DNA of 64,000 nucleotides, from NCBI RefSeq assembly GCF_000612545.2, contig NZ_CP097800.1, forward strand, positions 2,973,001 through 3,037,000, read 5' to 3'. Position numbers and translations under genes: made by a program. Below the pieces are notes generated by a model, which saw nothing but the letters and a program-made list of their open reading frames with translations, searched no databases and had not been told where the DNA came from. Each line of letters begins with the position of its first letter. The stretch's first letter is position 1. Shown here piece by piece: positions 19,983-29,145 of the stretch. The stretch is from Streptomyces sp. PCS3-D2. GTDB taxonomy: Bacteria > Actinomycetota > Actinomycetes > Streptomycetales > Streptomycetaceae.

Positions 19983-20765
19983 ATGGGTCTGTCCTTACCC
20001 GTGCCCGTCCCCTTCTCCGGCGCCGCCCTGCGGGCGGGGGCCCTTGAGGCCGTTGTGCTCGGCGGGCATCTCCTGCTGTACCCCACCGGGGTGTGCCAGG
20101 AAAAGGTCGTCCGCGTCCCGGCCACGACACGCCCGCCGGTCCTGCTCCTCCACGGGTTCACCGACAACCGGTCCGTCTTCGTCCTGCTGCGCCGCGCCCT
20201 CGGGGTCGGCGGCCTACGGCACGTGGAGGCGTACAACTACTCGCCCCTCACCCTCGACCTGCGCGTCACCGCCCGCCACCTCGCCCGGCGTGTCGAGGAA
20301 CTGCGCGAGCGCACGGGACAGGAGCGGGTGGACATCGTCGGGCACAGCCTGGGCGGGCTGGTCGGGCGCTACTACGTCCAGCGCCTCGGCGGCGACACGC
20401 GCGTACGCACCCTGATCACGCTCGGCACCCCGCATTCCGGCACCCGGGTGGCCCCCTTCATGGACGCGCATCCTCTGGTCCGGCAGATGCGCCCCGGCTC
20501 CGAGGTGCTGGCCGAGCTCGCGGCACCCTCGCCCGGCTGCGCGACCCGCTGCGTGGCGTTCTGGAGCGAGTTCGACACGCTGATGACCCCGGTCGGGAGC
20601 GCCCGGATCGAGCATCCCGACCTGCATGTGGAGAACGTGCAGGTCATGGGTATCGGCCACCTCGCCCTTCCGGCGCACCCGGCCGTCATCGCGGCGGTTG
20701 GCCGCGCCCTCGACGGCCCCGCCCCGGCGGTCGTGACCGGCCCGGACGCCGCTTTCGTCGCCTGA
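19983..20765 (+). CDS. Alpha/beta-hydrolase lipase/esterase (EstA/LipA-type)
   Basis: 260 residues from the ATG at 19983 (GGAGG 6 bases upstream). The oxyanion HG motif is in LLLHGFTDN (His57-Gly58). The nucleophile elbow is GHSLGG with Ser122, and the following [11 protein letters not shown] is the lipase lid/strand signature. A C-terminal [11 protein letters not shown] supplies the catalytic His, with an Asp likely in EFDTLMTP. It resembles triacylglycerol lipases of the class I.7/LipA type. The N-terminus has a weak hydrophobic stretch (17-33) but no clear signal peptide. It is divergent from icmB. Confidence 0.87.
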   Translation: MGLSLPVPVPFSGAALRAGALEAVVLGGHLLLYPTGVCQEKVVRVPATTRPPVLLLHGFTDNRSVFVLLRRALGVGGLRHVEAYNYSPLTLDLRVTARHLARRVEELRERTGQERVDIVGHSLGGLVGRYYVQRLGGDTRVRTLITLGTPHSGTRVAPFMDAHPLVRQMRPGSEVLAELAAPSPGCATRCVAFWSEFDTLMTPVGSARIEHPDLHVENVQVMGIGHLALPAHPAVIAAVGRALDGPAPAVVTGPDAAFVA

Positions 20766-20886
20766 CCGGCGGGCACCCACCGACCGTCACTCGAACACAT
20801 TTCGAACTCAAGGCCAAGGCTGCGTCTTCCGGCGACCGAAAGACGGCCGAATGCCCGGTTCCGCTGATCTGGAGACCGAGCGAAGA

Positions 20887-20916
20887 TTGTCGTTGCCAGT
20901 AACCGCCGGGTACAGT
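20887..20916 (+). promoter_or_regulatory. Housekeeping-type promoter for the M23 peptidase gene
   Basis: TTGTCG (20887-20892), an 18-base spacer, then TACAGT (20911-20916). A good sigma-HrdB-like pair, with the predicted start near 20923 and a leader of about 70 bases to the GTG at 20994. Confidence 0.6.
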
Positions 20917-20993
20917 CACGCCACTGCTCTCCTCCGGTGAACCTCGCGTTCCCGGCCACCCAGGCCCCCACTGCCGAGGCGAAAGAGAAGTTG

Positions 20994-22538
20994 GTGAACG
21001 ACCGCCCCCCGTCGGGCCAGTACCCGGATGCCGGGTATGACGGCCTTTCCACCACCGCTTTCGCTGGTGACTCGCACTACGCTTCCTACGAAACGCAGGG
21101 CCAAGGAGTCAACTACGCCGCCTACGGCTCCTACGAGACCGGCGCGTACGACACCACCGCGTGGACCTCGCAGGACCCCTACCTGTCCACGATCCCGCCG
21201 CAGTCCGCCGCCGGGGACACCACCGGGAGCTGGGACGCGAGTGCCTGGTCCACCGCCGGGACGGCCGGGGACCAGTCCGGATACGCCGCCTACCCGTCTG
21301 CCTCCTTCGGCTACGACGCCTCGGGCGAGCAGACCGGCCACTGGGCGATGCCGGGCTTCGGCACCACCGGTACCGAGACCGGCGCCTACGACGCGACCGC
21401 CTGGAACACCGTCGCCCCGGCTCCGACTCCGGCGCAGCCCGAGGCCACATACGCGTACGCCTACCAGCCCGTGGAGCAGGAGTACGCGTACGGCACGGCC
21501 ACGCTCGGCACCGTCGGCCACGTCCAGGAGGCCGGGGCCGACGCCCCCGACACCCCCGGCGCGGAGACCGTGGCCGAGGGGTACAGCGAGACCGCCGTCT
21601 TCGAAGTGCTCTCCGACGGGGCACCCGAGGCCGCCGAGGCGTACGAGCTGCCCGAGGTCCACGAACTGCACGGCGTGCACGACATGCCCACCCAGGCCAT
21701 GCCGGTGACGTCCGCACCGCGCGCCGCGCGCCGCGGCGCCGCCAAGGGCGCCGCCAAGACCGGCGGCGGCAAGGCGGGCGGCGGCAAGGCGGGCAGCAGC
21801 CGCCGGCGCACCCCGGCGAAGCGTTCCGCCCTGCTGACTGTCGCCGTTCCGTCCGCCTGCGTGATGGGCGTCGCGGGCGTCGCGGCCGCCTCCGTCGGCG
21901 GACTCACCAGTACGGACAAGCCCGGCGAGGACACCACCACGATGGCCGCCCCCGACCCGGCCTCGGTCAAGCCGGTGGCGGCCAACACCAAGCTCGACAC
22001 CCAACTGGTCGCGCTCAGCGCCGACGCGGGTGACTTCGCGGACCGTGCGAGCCGCACCCAGGAGCGCATCGACCTGCGCGAGCGCCAGGAAGAGGAGAAG
22101 AAGAGGAAGGCCGAGGAGGCGGCGGCCAAGGAGGCCGCCCGCCCCAAGTTCGCAATCCCCGTCGGGCAGCACGGCCTCAGCGCCAGCTTCGGCCAAGCCG
22201 GCGGCATGTGGATGTCGGTGCACACCGGAATCGACTTCCCGGTGTCCTACGGGACTCCGGTCATGGCGGCAACCGACGGCACCGTGCGCACGCAGTACAA
22301 CAGCGCCTACGGGAACATGGCCATCGTCACCGCGCCCGACGGCACCGAGACCTGGTACTGCCACCTCAGCTCCACCAAGATCCGCGGCGGCAAGGTCAAG
22401 GCGGGCGACGTCATCGCCTATTCCGGCAACTCCGGCAACTCCACCGGCCCGCACCTGCACTTCGAGGTCCGGCCCGGCGGCGGCTCCGCGATCGACCCGC
22501 TGGCCTGGCTGCGCAGCAAGGGCCTGGACCCGAGGTAG
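20994..22538 (+). CDS. Membrane-anchored M23 (LytM) peptidoglycan endopeptidase
   Basis: 514 residues from the GTG at 20994 (AAAGAGAAG upstream; the GTG at 20937 is an alternative). Residues 1-250 are a Tyr/Thr/Ala/Glu-rich acidic cytoplasmic region. A basic linker (Lys/Gly/Arg rich) leads into one membrane segment at about 278-302. A short coiled coil (about 345-385, Glu/Lys rich) is followed by the M23 domain at about 388-510. The zinc ligands are present: HTGID (His410, Asp414) and HLHFEV (His487, His489), plus YCHLS. It is a type II membrane protein that should cleave cross-links outside the cell. It is convergent with pcrA. Confidence 0.9.
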   Translation: MNDRPPSGQYPDAGYDGLSTTAFAGDSHYASYETQGQGVNYAAYGSYETGAYDTTAWTSQDPYLSTIPPQSAAGDTTGSWDASAWSTAGTAGDQSGYAAYPSASFGYDASGEQTGHWAMPGFGTTGTETGAYDATAWNTVAPAPTPAQPEATYAYAYQPVEQEYAYGTATLGTVGHVQEAGADAPDTPGAETVAEGYSETAVFEVLSDGAPEAAEAYELPEVHELHGVHDMPTQAMPVTSAPRAARRGAAKGAAKTGGGKAGGGKAGSSRRRTPAKRSALLTVAVPSACVMGVAGVAAASVGGLTSTDKPGEDTTTMAAPDPASVKPVAANTKLDTQLVALSADAGDFADRASRTQERIDLRERQEEEKKRKAEEAAAKEAARPKFAIPVGQHGLSASFGQAGGMWMSVHTGIDFPVSYGTPVMAATDGTVRTQYNSAYGNMAIVTAPDGTETWYCHLSSTKIRGGKVKAGDVIAYSGNSGNSTGPHLHFEVRPGGGSAIDPLAWLRSKGLDPR

Positions 22539-22564
22539 GCGCTCCGGCACGACCGGCTCCGCAA

Positions 22565-22594
22565 GTGCCCGGCAGCGTTCTCGCTGCCGGGCAC
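22565..22594. terminator. 13-bp hairpin terminator between M23 gene and pcrA
   Basis: GTGCCCGGCAGCG (22565-22577), loop TTCT, then the exact complement (22582-22594). It lies between convergent stops at 22538 and 22623. Confidence 0.85.
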
Positions 22595-22622
22595 CCGCGC
22601 ATGCGGGGCACCGGGCCGGAGG

Positions 22623-25166
22623 TCAGAGCTTCTGCACCGGCGCGTAACGCAGCAACAGCCGCTTGGGCTTGTCGTCGCCGAAGTCGATGGTGGCCTGGGC
22701 GTCCGCGCCCGCGCCCTTGACCTCCGTCACGGTGCCGAGCCCGAACTGGTCGTGCGTGACCCGGTCCCCGACCGCCAGGGCGATGACGGGCTTGTCCGCT
22801 GCACGGCGCGTCGCGAACCCGGACGGGCCCGACTTCGTGCGCGAGGAGGACAGGAAGGCCTCGGGCGAGGTACCGAACGACGGCCGTCCGCCGCCCGCGC
22901 CGGAGCCGTAGCCCGCACTGCGCATCGGGCCGGCCGGCTTCTGGGCCGCTCCCGTGCGCTTCCACTGCAGGTACTGGTCGGGGATCTCCTCCAGGAACCG
23001 GGACGGCGGGTTGTACGAGGGGGTGCCCCACGCGCTGCGCATGCCGGACCGGGTCAGGTACAGCCGCTCGCGCGCCCGCGTGATGCCGACGTAGGCGAGA
23101 CGGCGCTCCTCCTCCAGCTCCTTGGTCTGACCCAGCGCGCGCATGTGCGGGAAGACCCCGTCCTCCATGCCGGTCAGGAAGACCACCGGGAACTCCAGGC
23201 CCTTGGCGGTGTGCAGGGTCATGAGGGTGATGACGCCGGAGCCGTCCTCGTCCTCGTCGGGGATCTGGTCGGAGTCGGCGACGAGGGCGACCTGCTCCAG
23301 GAACTCGGCGAGCGTGCCGGGACCGGCCGGCGCCGTCCCTTCCGGGGCCTCGGCGGCAGCGGCCTCGCGCGCCTGCTCGAACTCCAGCGCCACGGCGGCC
23401 AGTTCCTGGAGGTTCTCGATCCGCGTCTCGTCCTGCGGGTCGGTCGAGGCCTGGAGTTCGGCGAGGTACCCGGTGCGCTCCAGGACCGCCTCCAGCACCA
23501 CCGCCGGGCCGGCGCCCGAGTCGACGACGGTACGGAGCTCCTCCATCAGCGCATTGAACCGCTTCACCGCGTTGGTCGAGCGGGCCGCCATGCCGAAGGC
23601 CTCGTCGACCCGCCGCAGCGCCTGCGGGAAGGTGATCCTCTCGCGCAGCGCGAGAGCGTCGATCATCGCCTCGGCGCGCTCTCCGATGCCGCGCTTGGGC
23701 ACGTTCAGGATGCGGCGCAGCGGGACGTTGTCCTCCGGATTCGCGAGGACGCGCAGGTACGCGAGGACGTCCCGGACCTCCTTGCGCTCGTAGAAGCGGA
23801 CGCCGCCGACGACCTTGTACGGCAGGCCGACCCGGATGAAGATCTCCTCGAACACGCGCGACTGGGCGTTGGTCCGGTAGAAGATCGCGACGTCCCCGGC
23901 CTTGGCGTCCCCGGCGTCGGTGAGCCGGTCGATCTCGTCGGCGACGAACTGCGCCTCGTCGTGCTCGGTGTCCGCGACGTAGCCGGTGATGACCGCGCCG
24001 GTGCCGGCCTCGGTCCACAGGTTCTTGGCGCGGCGGTTCTCGTTGCGCTCGATGACGGCGTTGGCGGCGGAGAGGATGGTCTGCGTGGAGCGGTAGTTCT
24101 GCTCCAGCAGGATCGTCGTCGCGTCCTTGTAGTCCTCCTCGAACTGGAGGATGTTGCGGATCGTCGCGCCGCGGAAGGCGTAGATCGACTGGTCGGCGTC
24201 ACCCACCACGCACAGCTCCGCCGGGGGCAGGTCGGGGTAGCCGGTGCCGACCAGCTCACGCACCAGCGTGTACTGCGCGTGGTTGGTGTCCTGGTACTCG
24301 TCGACCAGAACGTGCCGGAAGCGGCGCCGGTAGTGCTCGGCGACGTCCGGGAAGGCCTGGAGCAGGTGCACCGTGGTCATGATGATGTCGTCGAAGTCGA
24401 GGGCGTTGGCCTCGCGCAGTCGCGCCTGGTACATCGCGTACGCCTGGGCGAGCGTCTTCTCGAAGCCTCCCCCGGACTCCGTCCGGGAGGTGCCCCCTGC
24501 CGCCTGGTCGGCGAAGGCCTCCTCGTCGACCAGTTCGTTCTTCAGGTTCGAGATCTTGGCGCTGAAGGACTTCGGCGGGAACTTCTTCGGGTCCAGGTCG
24601 AGGTCGCGACAGACGAGCGCCATCAGGCGCTTCGAGTCGGCCGCGTCGTAGATCGAGAAGGAGGACGTGAAGCCGAGCCGCTTGGACTCGCGGCGCAGTA
24701 TGCGCACGCAGGCGCTGTGGAAGGTGGAGACCCACATGGCGTTGGCACGCGGGCCGACCAGGCCTTCGACGCGCTCCTTCATCTCACCGGCGGCCTTGTT
24801 GGTGAAGGTGATCGCCAGGATCTGGCCGGGGTGGACGTTCCGGGCGGCCAGCAGGTGGCCGATGCGGTGCGTGAGCACCCTGGTCTTGCCGGAGCCCGCG
24901 CCGGCCACGATGAGCAGCGGGGAACCCGCGTGCACCACGGCGGCGGCCTGCTGTTCGTTCAGGCCGTCGAGGAGCGTCGCCGGGTCGATGACGGGCTTGG
25001 GCGCACCGTCCCGGTAGTACGCGTCGCCGGTCATGGGCGCGTCGAAGCGCCCCCCGAAGAGGTCGTCCGCACCCGCCTCCGGGGCGGGGTGCTCCTCGGG
25101 CGGCGGCGGGACCTCGTCGGAGGGGGTGAGGTCCGCCAGGAAGCTGTCGTCAAAGAGGCTGCTCAT
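22623..25166 (-). CDS. pcrA: ATP-dependent DNA helicase PcrA/UvrD
   Basis: 847 residues. SF1A helicase with Walker A GAGSGKT (89-95), Walker B LVDEYQDTN (about 287-295), GDADQSIYAFRGA (motif III), QNYRS (motif IV), TLHTAKGLEFPVVF (motif V) and VGITRARERLYL (motif VI). An N-terminal acidic extension of about 60 residues and the C-terminal Tudor-like domain (VGDRVTHDQFGLGTV) are typical of actinobacterial PcrA/UvrD1. It acts in nucleotide excision repair and replication-fork restart. Its start overlaps the upstream ArsR gene by 17 bases. Confidence 0.96.
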   Translation of the reverse strand: MSSLFDDSFLADLTPSDEVPPPPEEHPAPEAGADDLFGGRFDAPMTGDAYYRDGAPKPVIDPATLLDGLNEQQAAAVVHAGSPLLIVAGAGSGKTRVLTHRIGHLLAARNVHPGQILAITFTNKAAGEMKERVEGLVGPRANAMWVSTFHSACVRILRRESKRLGFTSSFSIYDAADSKRLMALVCRDLDLDPKKFPPKSFSAKISNLKNELVDEEAFADQAAGGTSRTESGGGFEKTLAQAYAMYQARLREANALDFDDIIMTTVHLLQAFPDVAEHYRRRFRHVLVDEYQDTNHAQYTLVRELVGTGYPDLPPAELCVVGDADQSIYAFRGATIRNILQFEEDYKDATTILLEQNYRSTQTILSAANAVIERNENRRAKNLWTEAGTGAVITGYVADTEHDEAQFVADEIDRLTDAGDAKAGDVAIFYRTNAQSRVFEEIFIRVGLPYKVVGGVRFYERKEVRDVLAYLRVLANPEDNVPLRRILNVPKRGIGERAEAMIDALALRERITFPQALRRVDEAFGMAARSTNAVKRFNALMEELRTVVDSGAGPAVVLEAVLERTGYLAELQASTDPQDETRIENLQELAAVALEFEQAREAAAAEAPEGTAPAGPGTLAEFLEQVALVADSDQIPDEDEDGSGVITLMTLHTAKGLEFPVVFLTGMEDGVFPHMRALGQTKELEEERRLAYVGITRARERLYLTRSGMRSAWGTPSYNPPSRFLEEIPDQYLQWKRTGAAQKPAGPMRSAGYGSGAGGGRPSFGTSPEAFLSSSRTKSGPSGFATRRAADKPVIALAVGDRVTHDQFGLGTVTEVKGAGADAQATIDFGDDKPKRLLLRYAPVQKL

Positions 25167-25497
25167 CGCAATCCGAGTCTAGGGGGCGGGACCGACAGGC
25201 CAGGACGAGTTCCAGCAGCCCGGGGAAGCGCAGGTCGAGGTCGTCGCGGCGCAGGGCGAGATAGAGCCTGCGGCCCTGGGGGCGCTGGCAGATGACTCCG
25301 CTCTCGCGCAGCGTCTTGAGGTGGTGCGTGACGCTCGACCTGGGCAGGTCGGGCACCACCTCGCCGCAGAAGGCCTCCTCGCCGGAGGCGAGCTTGCGGA
25401 CGATCTCCAGCCGGACGGGATGCCCGAGCGCCGCCAGGACGCCGACGAGCTCCAGGCGGTCGACGGCGGGGTGGATCGGGTCGGCGGCGGCGGGCAT
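25150..25497 (-). CDS. ArsR-family winged-helix regulator
   Basis: 115 residues from the ATG at 25497 (an in-frame GTG at 25530 would add 11). Winged HTH: RLELVGVLAALGHPVRLEIV, then SSVTHHLKTLRESGVI as recognition helix and QRPQGRRLYLALR as wing. A single Cys (CGEVV, near residue 44) follows the second helix, but the usual CxC metal site is not obvious. It overlaps the start of pcrA, so it is likely co-transcribed with it, and is divergent from a four-TM protein. A dyad between the two divergent genes is a plausible autoregulatory site. Confidence 0.85.
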   Translation of the reverse strand: MPAAADPIHPAVDRLELVGVLAALGHPVRLEIVRKLASGEEAFCGEVVPDLPRSSVTHHLKTLRESGVICQRPQGRRLYLALRRDDLDLRFPGLLELVLACRSRPLDSDCDEQPL

Positions 25498-25507
25498 GCC
25501 CTCCACT

Positions 25508-25524
25508 GTACGCAGTTCTCGTAC
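25508..25524. promoter_or_regulatory. Dyad GTACG-N7-CGTAC, candidate ArsR operator
   Basis: Perfect 5-base arms centred 19 bases upstream of the preferred ArsR start and 62 bases upstream of the divergent gene. If the GTG at 25530 were the true ArsR start, this dyad would be coding, which favours the start at 25497. Confidence 0.4.
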
Positions 25525-25577
25525 GGACACCGACCCGCTTCCCGCGCCGCCGGTACGCCCCCGTACGCTCGACTGCC

Positions 25578-25931
25578 ATGGACGTACTCATCAGTGTCTT
25601 CGTCGGCCTGCACATCATCGGGATCGCCGCGCTCCTCGGCGGCTTCCTGACCCAGATGAAGGCGATGAGCGCGGGCACCGCCCGCTTCACGCCCGCCATG
25701 CTGCACGGCGCGCTCACCATGCTCGTCACCGGCGTGCTCCTCGTCGGTTTCAACGAGATGGACGGCTCGCCCGTCAACAACGTCAAGGTCGGCGTGAAGC
25801 TCGCCCTCCTCTTCGTGATCCTCGGCCTCGTCTACGTCAAGCGCGACGAGGAGCACGTGGACAAGGCGCTGTTCGGCGCCGTCGGCGGGCTGACCGTGAT
25901 CAACATCTTCATCGCCCTTCTCTGGCACTGA
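25578..25931 (+). CDS. Four-TM integral membrane protein
   Basis: 117 residues, almost entirely hydrophobic: segments at about 2-25, 40-60, 70-86 and 95-115, with a charged loop VKRDEEHVDK. A TACGCT (25564-25569) lies 8 bases before the ATG and no ribosome binding site is visible, so the transcript is probably leaderless. It is divergent from an ArsR repressor, which may control it. Function unknown. Confidence 0.82.
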   Translation: MDVLISVFVGLHIIGIAALLGGFLTQMKAMSAGTARFTPAMLHGALTMLVTGVLLVGFNEMDGSPVNNVKVGVKLALLFVILGLVYVKRDEEHVDKALFGAVGGLTVINIFIALLWH

Positions 25932-26075
25932 CTCGCACCGGATCGATCCGCTCCGGTCCGGTGCGGCCAGCTCCGATCTCATCGCGGGCACTTGCGATCA
26001 TCCCGTCATCCGCCCGTTACCCCCGGGTCTAGCGTCCTCCTCCAAGCACCGGCAGAGGAAGGACGTGAGGCCCGC

Positions 26076-27125
26076 GTGGCCAGTCATCGAAAGCCCAGGC
26101 AGCGCCCCCTCTCCGGCGGCTCGGCACGGACGACCGCCGCCACCCTCGCCCTCGCGGGCGCTGCCACCGCCACCGTCTTCGAAGGCACCTCGCAGGCCGA
26201 CCCCCGGCCCACCCCCGCCCAGATCAAGACGGAGGTGGACCGGCTCTACGAGGAGGCCGAGGCGGCGAACGAGCGGTACAACGGGGCGAAGGAGCAGGCC
26301 GACGAGGCCGAGAAGGCGCTGACCGACCTGCGGGACGAGGCCGCACGCAAGGCGGATCAGCTCAACACCGCCCGCGGCGCGCTCGGGACGCTCGCCGCCT
26401 CCCAGTACCGCAGCGGTTCCCTGGGCACCGCCGTCCGGCTCGCCCTGGCGGACGACCCGCAGGAGTACCTCGCCCAGGCCTCCTTCATCTCTCGCGCCGG
26501 GGACCGCAACGCCGCCGGGATCGCCGCCGTGCGCCGCAAGCTCGACGAGGTATCCCAGCTGCGGGAGCAGGCCTCCGGCCGACTCTCCGACCTCCGTTCC
26601 CGGCAGGACGAACTCGCCGCCCACAAGGCCGAGGCCGAACAGAAGCTCGCCGCCGCCAGGCGTCTGCTGGCCAGGCTCACCGCCGAGGAGCGCGCCGCCT
26701 ACGAGGCCCCGGCGCCCGGCACCGCCGCCGCGCCCTCCGGCCCGGCCACCGCGGCTCCCCCGCCGCCCGCCGACGGCTCCCGCGCGGCCCGCGCCGTGTC
26801 CTTCGCACGCTCCGCGATCGGCAAGCCGTACGTGTGGGGCGCGACGGGGCCCGGCTCCTTCGACTGCTCGGGGCTGACCCAGGCGGCCTGGCGCTCGGCC
26901 GGAGTCTCCCTGCCGCGCACGACCTACACCCAGATCAACGCCGGCCGACGCGTCTCCCGCGACCAGCTGGCCCCCGGCGACCTGGTGTTCTTCTACTCCG
27001 GGATCACGCACGTCGGCCTCTACGTCGGCAACGGCCAGATGATCCACGCCCCGCGCCCGGGATCGACGGTCCGGCTGGCCCCGATCGACTCGATGCCCTG
27101 GGCCGGAGCCTCCCGGCCGGCGTGA
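26076..27125 (+). CDS. Secreted NlpC/P60 peptidoglycan hydrolase with coiled coil
   Basis: 349 residues from the GTG at 26076 (GAGG 5-9 bases upstream). A basic N-terminus and a short hydrophobic signal (about 20-35, ending near SQADP) are followed by two long coiled-coil segments (about 47-100 and 145-215), a Pro/Ala linker, and the NlpC/P60 domain (about 238-345). The catalytic residues are visible: Cys264 in FDCSGL, His312 in ITHVGLYVGN and His324 in MIHAPRPG. This is the RipA/Cwp-like layout that cleaves the D-Glu/diaminopimelate stem peptide bond. It ends 30 bases from the convergent esterase gene. Confidence 0.92.
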   Translation: MASHRKPRQRPLSGGSARTTAATLALAGAATATVFEGTSQADPRPTPAQIKTEVDRLYEEAEAANERYNGAKEQADEAEKALTDLRDEAARKADQLNTARGALGTLAASQYRSGSLGTAVRLALADDPQEYLAQASFISRAGDRNAAGIAAVRRKLDEVSQLREQASGRLSDLRSRQDELAAHKAEAEQKLAAARRLLARLTAEERAAYEAPAPGTAAAPSGPATAAPPPPADGSRAARAVSFARSAIGKPYVWGATGPGSFDCSGLTQAAWRSAGVSLPRTTYTQINAGRRVSRDQLAPGDLVFFYSGITHVGLYVGNGQMIHAPRPGSTVRLAPIDSMPWAGASRPA

Positions 27126-27155
27126 CCCCCGGCCCCGGCGCACAGCCCGCGGGAG

Positions 27156-28262
27156 CTACGGGGCCTTGACCACGCCGCTCAGCCAGCCGAAGGTCTGCGG
27201 CAACTGCTTGGACCACGAGTCGAGGTTGTGGCCTCCGGTGACCTTCTCGGCGTGCACGGCGGTCGGCTTCTGCGCGAGCGCCTTGAGGTCCATGCCGGAC
27301 AGGTAGCCGTCGTGCTCGGCGCCCGACATCCACAGCGAGACCGCCGGCGGCACCGGCTGGGCCTTGAGGACGTTCTTCAGGTTGTGCGAGACACGCAGCT
27401 GAGGATCCTGGGCGACCAGCGAGGAGGGTTCCTGGCCGGGATCGTTGTAGCCGGAGAGGGAGACGGCCGCGCTGTAGCGGTCGGGGTGGGAGATCGCCAG
27501 CTTGGCGGCGCAGTAGGCGCCGGCCGAGTAGCCGGCGACGCCCCAGGTGCGGGCCTCGTCCGAGGCGCGGAAGGTGTCGACGACCATCTTGCGGACGTCG
27601 ACGCTGAACCAGCTGTCCGCGTTGACCTTGCCGGGGAGGTTGGCGCAGCCGGTGTCGCCGTTGCCCACCAGCATGGCGCGCGGGGAGACGAGGATGAACG
27701 GCTGCACCTTGCCGCTCTTCATCAGCGGCTCCAGCACCTCGTGCACCTTGAGCCCCTGGAACCAGGACTTGCCCGTGCCCGGGATGCCCGGGATGAGTTC
27801 GACGACCGGGAACTTCCTGTCCTTGAAGGCCGGGTCGTCGTACTGCGGCGGCAGCCACACCAGCACGTCGCCCCTGACGCCGGATATCTGCCCGTCGAGC
27901 TCGGTCTTCTGGACCCGGCCGCCGAGACCCTCGACCGGCCGGAACGCCTGCTTGACCTTCGGCGCCTCCTCGGCCTGCTTGCCGCCCAGACCGTCGGGGC
28001 CGAGGTCGGGCGCGGCGGTGACGTAGTTGCCGGTACCGAGCAGGTCGTCCCACGAGTTGTAGAAGTGCTCGGCCCGGTTGACGGCGACGAACACCACGGC
28101 GACGGCTGTGACCTGGGCGAACACCACCATCAGGACACGGGGCACGGCGCGCAGGACGGCAGGGCCGCGCACCTTGCTCCACAGGGCCAGGGGGAGGATG
28201 ACGGCGATCACGGTCAGCGCGATCACCGACACGAAGAAGGGTGTACCGGTCAAGCTCATCAC
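27156..28262 (-). CDS. Membrane-anchored esterase (EstD/antigen-85-like)
   Basis: 368 residues (GTG at 28262, or ATG at 28259). Two N-terminal hydrophobic segments (about 9-28, 40-62) are followed by a secreted alpha/beta-hydrolase domain: FPVVELIPGIPGTGKSW, nucleophile elbow GYSAGA (Ser near 245), YNDPG and a C-terminal GGHNLDSW with the catalytic His. It fits the putative-esterase family (PF00756), which includes feruloyl esterases and mycolyltransferases. Substrate unknown. The PGTGKSW string looks like a P-loop but sits in a hydrolase context. Confidence 0.85.
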   Translation of the reverse strand: MMSLTGTPFFVSVIALTVIAVILPLALWSKVRGPAVLRAVPRVLMVVFAQVTAVAVVFVAVNRAEHFYNSWDDLLGTGNYVTAAPDLGPDGLGGKQAEEAPKVKQAFRPVEGLGGRVQKTELDGQISGVRGDVLVWLPPQYDDPAFKDRKFPVVELIPGIPGTGKSWFQGLKVHEVLEPLMKSGKVQPFILVSPRAMLVGNGDTGCANLPGKVNADSWFSVDVRKMVVDTFRASDEARTWGVAGYSAGAYCAAKLAISHPDRYSAAVSLSGYNDPGQEPSSLVAQDPQLRVSHNLKNVLKAQPVPPAVSLWMSGAEHDGYLSGMDLKALAQKPTAVHAEKVTGGHNLDSWSKQLPQTFGWLSGVVKAP

Positions 28263-28311
28263 GCCAGCCTAGAGTGCGGCCGGCGGGAGCCCGGTTGCCC
28301 GGGTGACCTGC

Positions 28312-28326
28312 GGTGTGGATCACACC
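28312..28326. promoter_or_regulatory. Palindrome GGTGTG-GAT-CACACC upstream of the esterase gene
   Basis: Perfect 6-base arms, 50-64 bases before the esterase start and 30 bases after the YgjP-like stop. Candidate operator. It also marks the left edge of the defence island. Confidence 0.35.
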
Positions 28327-28355
28327 AGGCCCCCGGGCTTCGCCCAGCCGGCTGG

Positions 28356-29141
28356 CTACCTCTCCGCCGAAACATCCCCGAGCCAGACTCTGCGGCCCAT
28401 CTCATCCAGCTCGTCCTTGAGTCGTTCGCACTCCGGGATCGCCCGCCGCAGCAGCCGCCAGTAGTCAGGGCCGTGCCCGGCCACCCGGATGTGTGCCAGT
28501 TCGTGAGCGATCACATAGTCCACGAGTTGCGCGGGGAGCTGGAAGACCGCCCAGTGCAGGGCCATCTGACCGCCGCCCGTGTCGCCTGGCCGATACGTGC
28601 CCCAGCGGCGACCGACGTCCCGCACTGTCACGTCGGGCTCCATAACGTCCATACGCGCTGCCCAAGGCTGTAGCCGCCCCTGTGCCCAACTCAGACCCAC
28701 CCTGCGGTACCAGGCAGTGACGGAACGCCTGGCAAGCTGTGTGTCCGCAGCCGTGGCCATGTCCAGCCTGAGCCGCCCGGCCGACAGGCGGACAGGCTCG
28801 CCGGGTTCGTCGACCAGCAGCAGCCGGTACTCGCGCCCCAGGTATCGGTACGTCTCGCCATCGATGAAGCCGCGGGTCGGATGGACTGGCCTCAGCTGGT
28901 CACGCAGCCGCAGCTTGCCGTCGATCCACAGCCGGCCGGTCCGCACGAATTCCTCGGCCCGATCCGTTTCGCAAGCCAGAGGTGCCCTCAGGGTCAGGGT
29001 GCCGTCCCGCTCAACGGTGAGCCCGAGCTTCGAGCGCCGGGGACTCACCCTCACCTGCAGAACCCGGCCGTCGACGACGAGCTCCTGCCCGTCACTGAGC
29101 AGCGGTGGGGCAGAAGTCCTGGGCAGGGGCGAATCAGGCAC
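28356..29141 (-). CDS. YgjP/SprT-like zinc metallopeptidase
   Basis: 261 residues (GTG at 29141). The C-terminal half has the zinc motif HELAH in YVIAHELAHIRVAGHGPDYW (His-Glu-x-x-His plus a downstream His). The N-terminal half is a beta-rich domain (VRVSPRRSKLGLTVERDGTL) typical of the YgjP family (PF01863, formerly DUF45). The gene starts 4 bases after hsdR and is translationally coupled. A YgjP-type metallopeptidase next to type I restriction genes is a recurrent pairing; its role there is not established. Substrate unknown. Confidence 0.88.
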   Translation of the reverse strand: MPDSPLPRTSAPPLLSDGQELVVDGRVLQVRVSPRRSKLGLTVERDGTLTLRAPLACETDRAEEFVRTGRLWIDGKLRLRDQLRPVHPTRGFIDGETYRYLGREYRLLLVDEPGEPVRLSAGRLRLDMATAADTQLARRSVTAWYRRVGLSWAQGRLQPWAARMDVMEPDVTVRDVGRRWGTYRPGDTGGGQMALHWAVFQLPAQLVDYVIAHELAHIRVAGHGPDYWRLLRRAIPECERLKDELDEMGRRVWLGDVSAER

Positions 29142-29145
29142 CCCC

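Noticed and set aside
20766-20993. c-di-AMP (ydaO) riboswitch upstream of the M23 gene
   Set aside because: Streptomyces cell-wall hydrolase genes often carry it, but I see no matching conserved blocks; a plain promoter at 20887-20916 explains the region.
22752-25295. 847-codon plus-strand frame opposite pcrA
   Set aside because: Antisense shadow of a motif-complete UvrD helicase.
25932-26075. ydaO riboswitch upstream of the NlpC/P60 gene
   Set aside because: Only 144 bases between the genes and none of the characteristic conserved segments.
27770-27790. P-loop (PGTGKS) suggesting an NTPase in the esterase gene
   Set aside because: The GxGKS-like string lies in an alpha/beta-hydrolase with a GYSAGA elbow and C-terminal His; it is probably chance.
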